Assembly (NCBI GenBank): GCA_005223375.1
Contig: RXOD01005493.1
Coordinates: forward strand, 1 to 13,781
Origin: Amoebophrya sp. AT5.2
Taxonomy: Eukaryota > Sar > Dinophyceae > Syndiniales > Amoebophryaceae
Length of the DNA: 13,781 bases
Direction: 5' to 3'
Of this stretch, positions 1 through 7,280 are shown piece by piece; positions within the stretch are counted from its first letter, which is position 1; the number at the start of each line of letters is the position of its first letter. The position numbers were made by a program, and so were the translations under genes. The notes beneath the pieces are model-generated. The model made no database searches, had not been told where the DNA came from, and worked only from the letters and a program-made list of their open reading frames with translations.

Positions 1-99
1 CCCGGCCTCGACCTCGGTCCCCGGTCGCCCCGCGACCGCGGTCCCGGCCACGATCTCGGCCCCCGGCCTCGCTTTCGGTCCTCGGCTTCGATCTCGGTC
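1..99. repeat. GC-rich imperfect tandem repeat of about 18 bp
   Basis: The start of the window is made of imperfect units of about 18 bp of the form CCGGCCTCGAyCTCGGTC. Good units lie at 2-19, 44-61, 63-80 and 81-99, with a more diverged stretch at 20-43. The pattern fades into C/T-rich sequence to about position 180. No convincing coding frame runs through it. The repeat may continue beyond the left edge of the window. Confidence 0.6.
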
Positions 100-226
100 G
101 GAAGTTTCTCCCCGGCCCCGCCTCTCTTCCCCGGCCGGCCACCCTTCTCGAGATCGCTGCCGGACCAAAAGGAGCCACCCGCGCAACGCCGGCGCTCTCT
201 ATCGGGGCGCGGTTGGTCTGACGAGT

Positions 227-240
227 TAGCACGCGTGCTA
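227..240. repeat. Perfect 14-bp palindrome
   Basis: TAGCACGCGTGCTA reads the same on both strands with no loop. It lies downstream (minus-strand sense) of the helicase end and 38 bp from the GC-rich hairpin at 279-305. It could be a protein-binding site or part of a transposon end, but a perfect 14-bp palindrome can also occur by chance. Confidence 0.45.
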
Positions 241-278
241 CTTATCGGAACACAGCAGATCTGAAGAGTTACTAAGCA

Positions 279-305
279 CGCGCCGCAATCAAATTTGGCG
301 GCGCG
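279..305 (-). other. GC-rich hairpin, candidate 3'-terminal hairpin of the Helitron
   Basis: CGCGCCGC at 279-286 is exactly complementary to GCGGCGCG at 298-305, leaving an 11-base AT-rich loop. On the minus strand it lies about 460 bp downstream of the helicase stop codon. Canonical Helitrons end with a short GC-rich hairpin followed within about 10-15 bases by CTRR. Here the following minus-strand bases are TGCTTAGTAAC, which contain CTTAG rather than CTRR. The assignment as a terminus is therefore tentative; the hairpin itself is directly visible. Confidence 0.35.
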
Positions 306-763
306 CGGCGTCTTTTTGGTTTCCGTGTATATCGCTCATGTATTTGGCTGAGGGTATGGCTATGGTTTTTTGCAACGGTCTCCAGTCTTTTGCATGGGTA
401 TGGCTTTGGGTATGGTCTCTAGGAGGTTGCTGGTCTTTTTGCCCGCCGCAAGTCATGCGCACGGGCGCGGCATTTGGCCCATTTTGATCTAGTTTGACTC
501 TGAATTCGTGCGCGTGGCTGTGGCACTGATGGAAATACATAGAGACAGTCCAACGGCCACGCAGATCATTAGCAGTCTGGCGCCGCGCTTTGGTTTTTTG
601 GATGGATGTTTATACTTTCGAGCCTCGGCCTACTGTGTGGGCCTTGGGCCTCTTCGACCACGGCCAAGCATGCCCAGGCGCCCAGTGGGTCGCCGGGCTG
701 ACTGTTTATCGTTGCCTCGGTTGGAGTTTGTCAGGGTCTATGGCGTCACGTGTAGAACTACCA
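306..763. other. Spacer downstream of the helicase; no gene seen
   Basis: No open frame here has recognisable motifs. The segment 350-420 has several copies of a GGGTATGGCT-like word, which makes it locally G/T-rich. If the region belongs to the Helitron it would be the 3' non-coding part. I see no rRNA, tRNA or clear terminator. Confidence 0.4.
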
Positions 764-1069
764 CTACCCGAAAAACTGGCGCGGAGGCTCGGGGGGCAAT
801 CCGAAAACTCCGTGCTCCACTATGTTCTCCAGCGTTCGCACCTCACGCGGGCGGTAGAAGTGGATTTGCTCCTTGTGCCGGGGTCGCGAGAGCGCCGCGT
901 ACACAATCCCGTGCATGACCCAGAAGGTCGCCAACGATATCACAAAAAGGACCCCCGCGGGAACTGTACGCCCCTGGTAACTGTGTATCGTCGACACCAG
1001 GGCGCTGCGTACTGCCAGCGCCACCACCAGCCATCCCGCGAGGGGGTCTCTATTCTTATCCTCTTCCAC
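764..1069 (-). CDS. RepHel: RepHel segment: C-terminal helicase motifs V-VI
   Basis: This short frame supplies what the helicase core lacks: STIHSYQGRT (family form TIHKSQGxT) and VYAALSRPR (family form YVALSRxR, with the arginine finger). They are spaced as in PIF1 proteins. The frame opens at GTG 1069, which overlaps the end of the preceding segment, so a one-base shift near 1070 joins them. After the SRPR motif about 40 residues follow to the stop at 764, which I take as the natural C terminus of RepHel. No OTU, endonuclease or RPA-like domain follows. Confidence 0.8.
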   Translation of the reverse strand: MEEDKNRDPLAGWLVVALAVRSALVSTIHSYQGRTVPAGVLFVISLATFWVMHGIVYAALSRPRHKEQIHFYRPREVRTLENIVEHGVFGLPPEPPRQFFG

Positions 1070-2105
1070 GGAGGTGTTTTGTTGGCACTTCTTCTTCTTT
1101 GCCAGTGTCGTCGAACTTAACCCGAAGGAACGTCCGCCCCCATCCGGTCACCCTGCCGCGCGAATTCGTGGCGTATAGTGTGTCTACGAGCCGCAGGGGA
1201 TGCGTGAGCGCAATCGACTCCCCAAGGAAAAAGCCTGTCTCTTCTACAGTCACTCCCCCGCCCCCGTCGAATCCCTCGATGAGTGGATTGCCGTAGTTGA
1301 GGAGCAGGGGCGAAAACTTCGCGCAGGCCATTCCTTTCCCGAGCAGCGCCTCCCGCCGTACCCGCAGCACCCGCCTGCGCTCTGAATGTTTCCCGACGAT
1401 GATCTCCGTCAAGTTCACCCCGTCGACCCCTGGAAGCGCTTCGATCCGATCGCGAAGCCATTCATAGGGGTACTCTTCTCCCCCTGCCTCTAGCGCGCCG
1501 ACCCGGGAAAAGTCTTCGAGTTGTATTTCGTCGGTGACTCCGCTGCGGATGTTATCGAGCTCCGCGCTCCATGCTGCGTCGTGATATCGGGGATTGTGGC
1601 CGCCATTATCCACGCCGAGCAAGCGCCAATATGGTACGCCATCCAAGTAGCGCGCGCCCGGTAGCGAAGTCACTAAGAAAGCAGAGTCGGCGACGTCGAG
1701 GTTGCGAACAACGGCCGGGATCTGCAGCGTGTCGCCAAGCAGAAGCACTTTTTTGCCGCCCCAAAATCCGCTGGAAATGGCGGCCAAATTCAGGCCCTGC
1801 AAATGCTGCCAGGTGAGCGCCTCTGCTGCTGTTTTGCGTTCCGCCGTTTCCAGCCAGCTCGCGTTCGCCATAGCAAACTCGTCGCAAATGATTATGTCCG
1901 CCGCGCCTAGCAGTGCCATGGCGTACACTGCCCATATCTTCGCGTCTTCGAGCTTCACGCCCACTCCGATCCCGACGTGGATGGTTGTGCCATGAATAAT
2001 GACGGCCGCTTGGCCAGACGCTCCCCAAATGACGACGCTTTTGTTATGGAGGTACGCCCAAAGCTCCACCGCGCGCACTATGTACGCCTTTCCGCTGCCT
2101 GCGCG
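1056..2105 (-). CDS. RepHel: RepHel segment: PIF1-family helicase core
   Basis: This frame carries the ATPase core of a superfamily 1B helicase. Walker A is GSGKAYIV (Lys codon 2090-2088), which lies just upstream of the first in-frame GTG at 2078. Motif Ia is VVIWGASGQAA, followed by TTIHVGIG. Walker B is IIICDEFAM and motif III is VLLLGDTLQIP, with Gln in the expected place. A later LYATNSRGRVTGW corresponds to the N-G-x-x-G-x-V region of PIF1 proteins. In Helitrons this helicase unwinds DNA during rolling-circle transposition. The terminal Lys of GSGK is followed by Ala where Ser or Thr is usual, which could weaken magnesium binding. The frame stops at 1056, but the last helicase motifs continue in the next frame. 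Confidence 0.85.
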   Translation of the reverse strand, partial: RAGSGKAYIVRAVELWAYLHNKSVVIWGASGQAAVIIHGTTIHVGIGVGVKLEDAKIWAVYAMALLGAADIIICDEFAMANASWLETAERKTAAEALTWQHLQGLNLAAISSGFWGGKKVLLLGDTLQIPAVVRNLDVADSAFLVTSLPGARYLDGVPYWRLLGVDNGGHNPRYHDAAWSAELDNIRSGVTDEIQLEDFSRVGALEAGGEEYPYEWLRDRIEALPGVDGVNLTEIIVGKHSERRRVLRVRREALLGKGMACAKFSPLLLNYGNPLIEGFDGGGGVTVEETGFFLGESIALTHPLRLVDTLYATNSRGRVTGWGRTFLRVKFDDTGKEEEVPTKHLRGRG

Positions 2106-2490
2106 CAGCCTCGTTCACCACGCACACGTCGGCATCCCCCTCCTCGCCCGTGGTCGAATCCTGATCGAGAAAAGCCACAACAGCGCGCCGCTGTCCCTCT
2201 GTTAGGCCTCCCTGCAGCGGGACGCCCTGCATAAGCTGGGAGTATTCGTGCGCGTAGGCGGGCAAGTTTGCGCGTATTTCGGCGCGGTGCTTCTCGATGC
2301 AGGCCCGCCGCTCCGCTAGCTCTACCTCGGGGCCCGCAATCGGCATAGCCGGGTACAAGTCTGGCCGCGTCGCGCGTATGAGGATGTCGGCGACCCCAGC
2401 GGCCCGCAGCGCGGAAGCGACCGCGTCAGACTGGACACGATGCTCGTCCTCGAGCCACCGCCACGCCAGTGCGCGGGCGCTGGCTTGGGT
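2044..2490 (-). CDS. RepHel: RepHel segment: linker and N-terminal part of PIF1-like helicase
   Basis: In this frame a helix-rich linker (from about ARALAWRWLEDEH) leads to LTEGQRRAVVAFL, the Q-motif-like entry of PIF1-family helicases, and then to VCVV just before the Walker A position. The frame closes at 2044, but similarity leaves it near 2100, where Walker A appears in the following frame. The upper limit at 2490 is approximate because this frame and the Rep frame are both open over 2428-2520. No ATG-initiated independent protein is needed: the segment reads as the middle of RepHel. It could be a separate helicase gene only if translation began at a non-ATG codon, which I consider unlikely. 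Confidence 0.7.
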   Translation of the reverse strand, partial: TQASARALAWRWLEDEHRVQSDAVASALRAAGVADILIRATRPDLYPAMPIAGPEVELAERRACIEKHRAEIRANLPAYAHEYSQLMQGVPLQGGLTEGQRRAVVAFLDQDSTTGEEGDADVCVVNEAARRQRKGVHSARGGALGVPP

Positions 2491-5400
2491 CGAAATTCGG
2501 AAAATATCGCACGAAGGTGCGGACGATGCCGATGCTAGGACTTAGCATCTGCATCGCCTCCAGGAAATTCCGAAAGCACAACTTTCCGAGGTAGACGGGG
2601 TAGCGCCATCGCTTTTGGCTGGCGTCTGGATTGGCGAAGAACTCGTCGACATCTGCGCGGCACACCAAATGTAGTCCGAGCAGCCACGTGAGGTAGGCGT
2701 CGTCGTCGTGCGGCGACGCCGCTGAGAGTTCTACCACCCGCGCGGCATTCTGTTGCGCGAGCATGTTGCGCATTCGGTTGTGCCCCATCCGGCCGCACTC
2801 ATTGGCCTCCACCAGCTGGCGGATCTTGCTCACCTCCAAAACGTAGCCGCGCACCCGCAGCGACGCCAGTTCTACGTCGCCGAGATCATGCGCGAGAGAA
2901 TAGGCCAGCAAGGTCCGAGGATCCGCGCTCGCGATGGTATCCTGCGCGAAGCGTTCCAACGACCACCCACCAAACAGGGGAGGGCGATCCAACCAATTCC
3001 CCACGACATCGGCCGCGATTGCGCGCCCTGAGAACAGCACCGACGCGCGGAGCTTCTCGGCGGATATGCGGACCCGGAGGATCCCGCTCTGGCCGCTGCT
3101 AACAGTGGACCCGAAGCGAGGCTCGTCGAAAAGATCGTTGGCCGCGTCGGTTGCCCAGAGGCGCTGCGCTTCGTGGAGTGCTTCGATCTCGTTGCGGCGC
3201 TCGTCTTCCGCATACACCTGCCACGCCGCTCTTTCGTCGTTTCTACGCACGGGCGGCGCCGCCTTCAACGGGTAATCGATCACGTAGCGGATCCGGCGCG
3301 CCCCCCCCACCCCGACAGCATTGCAGTGCGACTTTAACCGCGCAAATGCGAGGCGATCGATCGGGGCGAACATTTCCTCCCCATATTGCGTCTCCAACTG
3401 CAAAAAACCCGACTCGTCCAAGTAGGTCGCGGCTACTAAATCGGCCGGCATGCGTTTGGCGCACTTGATGGACCCCGGCCGAAGGCAACTCCGCGCGTGA
3501 TAGTGGTAAAACAAGTCCTGCGCCGCGCTCGCCCATGGATAGTTATCGCCAATCCAGTCCCTCTCTTTCGTGATGTACCAATCGAAGCCCTCTTCGAAAA
3601 GAATCGGATCCCGAAGGAAGACCACCTGATGCGAGTGAGGGCGTCCGCCAGTCGGTTGCGGTTCGGTTCCATGCGTTTCGCCACTTTCTGGCCCATACGC
3701 TGCCATCCCACGGAAACGGCGCATCTTGGCGTTAAACACCCGGACCCCTACTACCGGATCAGTTTGCACCGTCAGCGCCTCACGGCCGCGCAGTTCGCGC
3801 TCGCGCGTCATCTCCGGCCACCCGTCCGATGCCGTCACGGTCACCATGAGATCGGCGGCGCCATGTCGTCGCATAATCGCAAAAGCGCGGGCGCGCTGCT
3901 CGGCGACTTGCTCAAAGGAGCCGGGAATGTTGCCCGGGAGCCGGGTGGGCTTTCGTCCTTGGTGGTGCAGCGCATAATAGCGCGCGAACCGGAGATGCGC
4001 GCGCTGTCGGCGGTTCAGCGAGTACCGCAGTAGCAACTTCGTGTTTAAATCTGTGAAAACCGCCGGGCTCGTGTCTGTGCGGGCGAAGTATTGACGCAAG
4101 AAGCTCACAAAGGTGACGCGGCCGGGGAGGTGGACATCGTTCGGAAACAATAACGGGAACTCGACTCCGATTAGCAGCTCCCAGAGTTCGCTCAGCGTTT
4201 CGCGCTTCTGGTGGATGTCGTTCGCGCTGGGGTCCATTTGTGCGGAAGTCGGAAAGAAAACGCTGCCGGCACGACAGTCGCGCTGCCACCGTTGTGGCTG
4301 CGTTTGGTACACAACCGCATAGATGCCCCGCGCCGCCGATACCTCGCAACTTAATCCGGCAGCCCCCTCCGGGTGCTGGCAATACATGCGAAACCGCGCG
4401 TCGCCATACACTGGATGTGTGTCGCGCAGCATGTCGAACATCATCCGGGCCGCGTACTTTCGTGCCGCGACTGGCGTTCGCCCGCTGCTACTGGCGGCGA
4501 TGTGCACGGCGACCCCCAGCACCTTCGACAAATAGTTGGGGCACCAGAGTCCCGTCCCATATGCCTGCAGCTGCGTCTCCCGCGGGAAAGACCCCACCAA
4601 GCGGCCGAGGTACTTTTTCGCCGCTCCGCGGTACTGTCGCGCTCCGCCCGGTTCAAATTGGTAGCGCATCAACGCCACGGCATCGTTTGCGACACTAACC
4701 TCAGCCGCCGCATCCGGGTGGCCCGTCCACTCGTTTTCGAAATCGTCCCGGTGCTCCAACGTGTGGCGCCAAAATTCGTGCCCAAGGACTTCGGTGCCGT
4801 CCGCACAAAGTACGCACGTCAGTTGTTGGTTGGTAACCGGGTCGAAAGTGGCTTCGGATCCGGCCCATACTCCCAACCCACAAAAAGCACACGCCACCCG
4901 ATCGGGCCCGGCCTCCTCAAAGACGGGACGCGGTCGCGCGCCGCGGAACTCTGGAGCAGCAAAGACGTTCGTCCGAATAGTGCACGGCCTGCACAAATAG
5001 TCGGCCGCGTCCAGCCGTCCGTCTGGGGCGATTTGTCGAAAAGCCTTCTCCAGTCCGAGAAAGCCGCGATGGTCAATCGCCCGCCGCGCGTAGGCATCCG
5101 CGTCATACTCCGCCCGGCCCGCTGCTTCTACTACTTCGGCCTCCTCTCCTTGCCCGGGTCCCATATGCGCGTGGACATAGTAGCCCGATGGAAACGCGAC
5201 GCCACACGCGTCGCAGACGGCTGTCAACCGATTGCAGACGCGACAAAACTCGCTCTCCTGTTCTTCATCTCGGCGGCGCCACGTGCACGCCGTGCACCTC
5301 TCCGCCCAAAATATCCGCTCTGAAAGCACGACCGCCGGGCGGCCGATCGGGTTGCCACTCCACGCGGGCGCAGGTGCAGCCACAGGCGCGGGGGCCACCA

Positions 5401-5674
5401 GGTCGACGCCATCCGCCTCCAGAGTCATCACCGCCCTCAGCTTCCGAATGACCTCACGCAAAGCAGGCGCGCCGCCGTTCGCCGCCCAGTACGAAGCTGC
5501 GGGTCCCGGTTTCAGCTTCCGGCGCGCGCAGTTGTAAACCCGCGCGAAATACTTGACGCCATTGTGCTCGAAGTCCTCGGCGCCTTCCCTCACCTCGTCG
5601 CCGCATTCGACGACGAAAACTTTGTCGCGCATATCCGCCGGGAACGCGGTGCAAATTGTCTTGAGGTCGGCCAC
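2426..5674 (-). CDS. RepHel: Helitron RepHel, central segment: Helitron_like_N and Rep (HUH, Y2) nuclease
   Basis: This is the 1,082-codon open frame of the transposase. Residues 1-90 finish repeat R4. Residues 127-170 and 228-310 hold Cys/His clusters (CTAC, CRVC, CDAC, HAH; CRPC, CAFC, CVLC, HEFWRH) typical of zinc-binding regions. EFPLLFP (505-511), LPGNIPGSF (579-587) and LMVTVTASDGWPEM (609-622) are Helitron_like_N signatures. The HUH metal-binding motif is PHSHQ, with His680 and His682. The paired catalytic tyrosines are Tyr797 and Tyr801 in RYVIDYPLK, matching the family YLxKYxxK pattern except that the usual Lys before the second Tyr is Asp. The Rep domain would nick and join single-stranded transposon ends. 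The first codon (GTG at 5674) only marks where the frame opens; it is not a true start. The homology leaves this frame somewhere in 2520-2430 and continues as helicase in the next frame. Confidence 0.88.
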   Translation of the reverse strand: MADLKTICTAFPADMRDKVFVVECGDEVREGAEDFEHNGVKYFARVYNCARRKLKPGPAASYWAANGGAPALREVIRKLRAVMTLEADGVDLVAPAPVAAPAPAWSGNPIGRPAVVLSERIFWAERCTACTWRRRDEEQESEFCRVCNRLTAVCDACGVAFPSGYYVHAHMGPGQGEEAEVVEAAGRAEYDADAYARRAIDHRGFLGLEKAFRQIAPDGRLDAADYLCRPCTIRTNVFAAPEFRGARPRPVFEEAGPDRVACAFCGLGVWAGSEATFDPVTNQQLTCVLCADGTEVLGHEFWRHTLEHRDDFENEWTGHPDAAAEVSVANDAVALMRYQFEPGGARQYRGAAKKYLGRLVGSFPRETQLQAYGTGLWCPNYLSKVLGVAVHIAASSSGRTPVAARKYAARMMFDMLRDTHPVYGDARFRMYCQHPEGAAGLSCEVSAARGIYAVVYQTQPQRWQRDCRAGSVFFPTSAQMDPSANDIHQKRETLSELWELLIGVEFPLLFPNDVHLPGRVTFVSFLRQYFARTDTSPAVFTDLNTKLLLRYSLNRRQRAHLRFARYYALHHQGRKPTRLPGNIPGSFEQVAEQRARAFAIMRRHGAADLMVTVTASDGWPEMTRERELRGREALTVQTDPVVGVRVFNAKMRRFRGMAAYGPESGETHGTEPQPTGGRPHSHQVVFLRDPILFEEGFDWYITKERDWIGDNYPWASAAQDLFYHYHARSCLRPGSIKCAKRMPADLVAATYLDESGFLQLETQYGEEMFAPIDRLAFARLKSHCNAVGVGGARRIRYVIDYPLKAAPPVRRNDERAAWQVYAEDERRNEIEALHEAQRLWATDAANDLFDEPRFGSTVSSGQSGILRVRISAEKLRASVLFSGRAIAADVVGNWLDRPPLFGGWSLERFAQDTIASADPRTLLAYSLAHDLGDVELASLRVRGYVLEVSKIRQLVEANECGRMGHNRMRNMLAQQNAARVVELSAASPHDDDAYLTWLLGLHLVCRADVDEFFANPDASQKRWRYPVYLGKLCFRNFLEAMQMLSPSIGIVRTFVRYFPNFDPSQRPRTGVAVARGRASCPV

Positions 5675-6791
5675 GTAGATGCACTCTGCGAGCGCCCTCT
5701 ACGGATACTGTCCGCCCCGCCTTGAAGAACGCAGGCGCCTGCGCTATTACCGGCGAGCAGCCGTCATCCGCCTCCAAGCTCATCGCGCTCAGCTTCAAAA
5801 CAATCGCGCGCGGAAACTCGCCCCGCGATTCCCAGCACGGCGCGGCGGGGTCCGGCTTCACCTTCCGGCGCGTGCAATCGTAGACCCTCGCCAAATACTT
5901 CACGCCATCGTGCTGAAAATCCTCAGCGCCTTCCCCAGCTTCGTCGCTGCATTTCGTGACGAAGACTTTGTCTCGAGTCGCCGCCGGAAAGGAGCCGTCG
6001 ACGGCGTTGAGGTCGGCCACAAAGATGCAAACTTCGCCCCCTATCCGCGCCGTCCTTCCTGCTTTGAAGTACGTAGGGGCCTGCACCATCTTGGGGCGCC
6101 CCGGGTCGACATCATCCGCCTCCAAACTCCCCATCAGCTTCAGCTTCGAAATGACCTCACGCAGAGCAGGCGCGCCGCCGTTCGCCTCCCAGTACGACGC
6201 GGCGGGCCCTGGCTTCAGCTTCCGGCGCGAGCAGTTGTAGACTCGCGCGAAATACTTGACGCCATTATGTTCGAAATCCTCGGCGCCGTCCCTCACTTCG
6301 TCGCCGCATTCGACGACGAAAACTTTGTCGCGCATATCTGCCGGGAACGCGCTGCAAATGGTCTTGAGATCGGCCACGTATATGCACTGGGCTCCCCCTA
6401 CGCACACCGTCCGCCCCGCCTTGAAGAACGCCGGCGCCTGCACCGTTACAGACGATTCGCCGCCATCCTCCTCCAAGCTCATCCCGCTCAGCTTCAAAAC
6501 CACCGCGCGCGGAGGTTCGCCCGTCGATCCCCAGCACGGCGCGACGGCGTCGTCTGGCTTCAGCTTCCGGATCGCGCAATTATAGACCCTCGCGAAATAC
6601 TTCACGCCATCGCGTTGAAAATCCTCAGCGCCTTCCCCAGCTTCGTTGCTGCATTTCGTGACGAAGACTTTGTCGCGGGTCGTCGCCGGGAAGGAGCCGT
6701 CGACGGCGTTGAGGTCGGCCACATAGATGCAAACTTCGCCGCCTATCCGCGCCGTCCTTCCCGCTTTGAAGTACGTAGGGGCCTGCGCCAT
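5405..6791 (-). repeat. Four tandem repeat units in an A-B-A-B arrangement
   Basis: Approximate unit borders are R1 6791-6438, R2 6437-6081, R3 6080-5739 and R4 5738-5405. R1 matches R3 and R2 matches R4 much better than neighbours match each other, at both DNA and protein level; by eye about nine bases in ten agree in the blocks I compared. R1 and R3 starts are 711 bp apart, and R2 and R4 starts 699 bp apart. The pattern indicates an older single-unit duplication that gave A and B, then a more recent duplication of the A-B pair of about 0.7 kb. Confidence 0.85.
5454..6791 (-). CDS. RepHel N-terminal segment with tandem ~115-residue repeats
   Basis: This is the first segment of the RepHel frame. 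I start at ATG 6791 (context CCTAAAATGG: A at -3, G at +4); the open frame continues upstream only through TTG. It holds repeats R1 (residues 1-118), R2 (119-237), R3 (238-351) and the beginning of R4. Shared landmarks in each unit are FKAGRT, C-I-Y/F-V-A-D-L, RDKVFV-x-x-C, GAEDF and GVKY-x-ARVY-x-C. R1 and R3 are one subtype (ARIGGEVC, LNAVDGSFP) and R2 and R4 another (ADLKTIC, ALREVI). After about residue 368 the frame loses homology and R4 resumes in the next frame, so residues after that point in this frame are out-of-frame read-through to the stop at 5454. I do not recognise the domain. The alternating strand-like pattern suggests a small beta-rich fold, possibly SH3- or BAH-like, which is inference. 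Confidence 0.75.
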   Translation of the reverse strand: MAQAPTYFKAGRTARIGGEVCIYVADLNAVDGSFPATTRDKVFVTKCSNEAGEGAEDFQRDGVKYFARVYNCAIRKLKPDDAVAPCWGSTGEPPRAVVLKLSGMSLEEDGGESSVTVQAPAFFKAGRTVCVGGAQCIYVADLKTICSAFPADMRDKVFVVECGDEVRDGAEDFEHNGVKYFARVYNCSRRKLKPGPAASYWEANGGAPALREVISKLKLMGSLEADDVDPGRPKMVQAPTYFKAGRTARIGGEVCIFVADLNAVDGSFPAATRDKVFVTKCSDEAGEGAEDFQHDGVKYLARVYDCTRRKVKPDPAAPCWESRGEFPRAIVLKLSAMSLEADDGCSPVIAQAPAFFKAGRTVSVEGARRVHLRGRPQDNLHRVPGGYARQSFRRRMRRRGEGRRRGLRAQWRQVFRAGLQLRAPEAETGTRSFVLGGERRRACFA

Positions 6792-6845
6792 TTTAGGGCA
6801 GTGGCTCAATCGAATGCGCGCCGCCTTCAAGCTATTCACTTTCAA

Positions 6846-7130
6846 TCACAAGAGTCGGACACGGTCAGACTGCTAATAATCAAGGGTAATAAAACACGGC
6901 AACAATCAAGGCAACCCTGCCAATAATCTAGGCAACCCTGCTACTATAATAGTCAGACTGCTAATAGTCACGGTAGCCCTGTTGCTAATAAAACAACTCG
7001 CGAGCGATCGCCGCCCTTCCTGGTTTCGATGACAGATTAGCTGCTCCCTAATAATCAAGGCGACCCGGCTGCTAATAAAACCACTCGCGAGCGAACGCCG
7101 CCTTTCCTGGTTTCGATGAAAAACTAAAAC
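6846..7130. repeat. Cluster of short imperfect direct repeats upstream of RepHel
   Basis: A unit of about 50 bp (TGCTAATAAAA-CNACTCGCGAGCG … TTTCGATGA) occurs at about 6983-7032 and 7070-7119, 87 bp apart. A shorter word like AATCAAGGCAACCCTGC recurs around 6902-6921, 6922-6942, 6962-6990 and 7049-7078. The cluster begins within 60 bp of the RepHel start codon, so it occupies the likely promoter or 5' UTR. Minus-strand frames through it give repeated LASGF-like peptides, which I regard as by-products of the DNA repeat. Confidence 0.7.
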
Positions 7131-7280
7131 TGGGGAGCACATTACTACCACCGCGGGCAGCAGTATCATCGGAAAACCGGAAGCCAACGAATGTAGAGAC
7201 AAGCGCCGGACCACCAAAATGCCTCCTCGTGAAGCTGCGACGTCTTTCTTTCCAGATCGGTTCTTATGAGGTTGATTCTG

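Larger units (their letters stand above)
764..6791 (-). mobile_element. Autonomous-type Helitron coding core (RepHel), frame-disrupted
   Basis: One continuous minus-strand homology path runs from a start ATG at 6791 to a stop at 764. The order is four N-terminal repeats, a Cys/His-rich region, Helitron_like_N, a Rep HUH nuclease with paired tyrosines, and a PIF1-family helicase with its C-terminal motifs. This Rep-then-helicase order is diagnostic of Helitrons, which move as single strands by rolling-circle transposition. The frame changes near 5690, between about 2520 and 2430, near 2100 and near 1070. The unbroken protein would be roughly 1,990-2,000 residues. The true ends of the element (5' TC, 3' CTRR, AT target) are not established, so the element extends beyond this core by an unknown amount. 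Confidence 0.85.

Noticed and set aside
4373..5323. Plus-strand open frame of 316 codons
   Set aside because: It is antisense to the Rep region, whose Helitron motifs clearly define the minus strand as coding.
5679..6926. Long plus-strand open frame of 415 codons
   Set aside because: It is the exact antisense of the N-terminal RepHel repeats. Its openness follows from GC-rich codon use and repeat structure, and it lacks motifs of its own.
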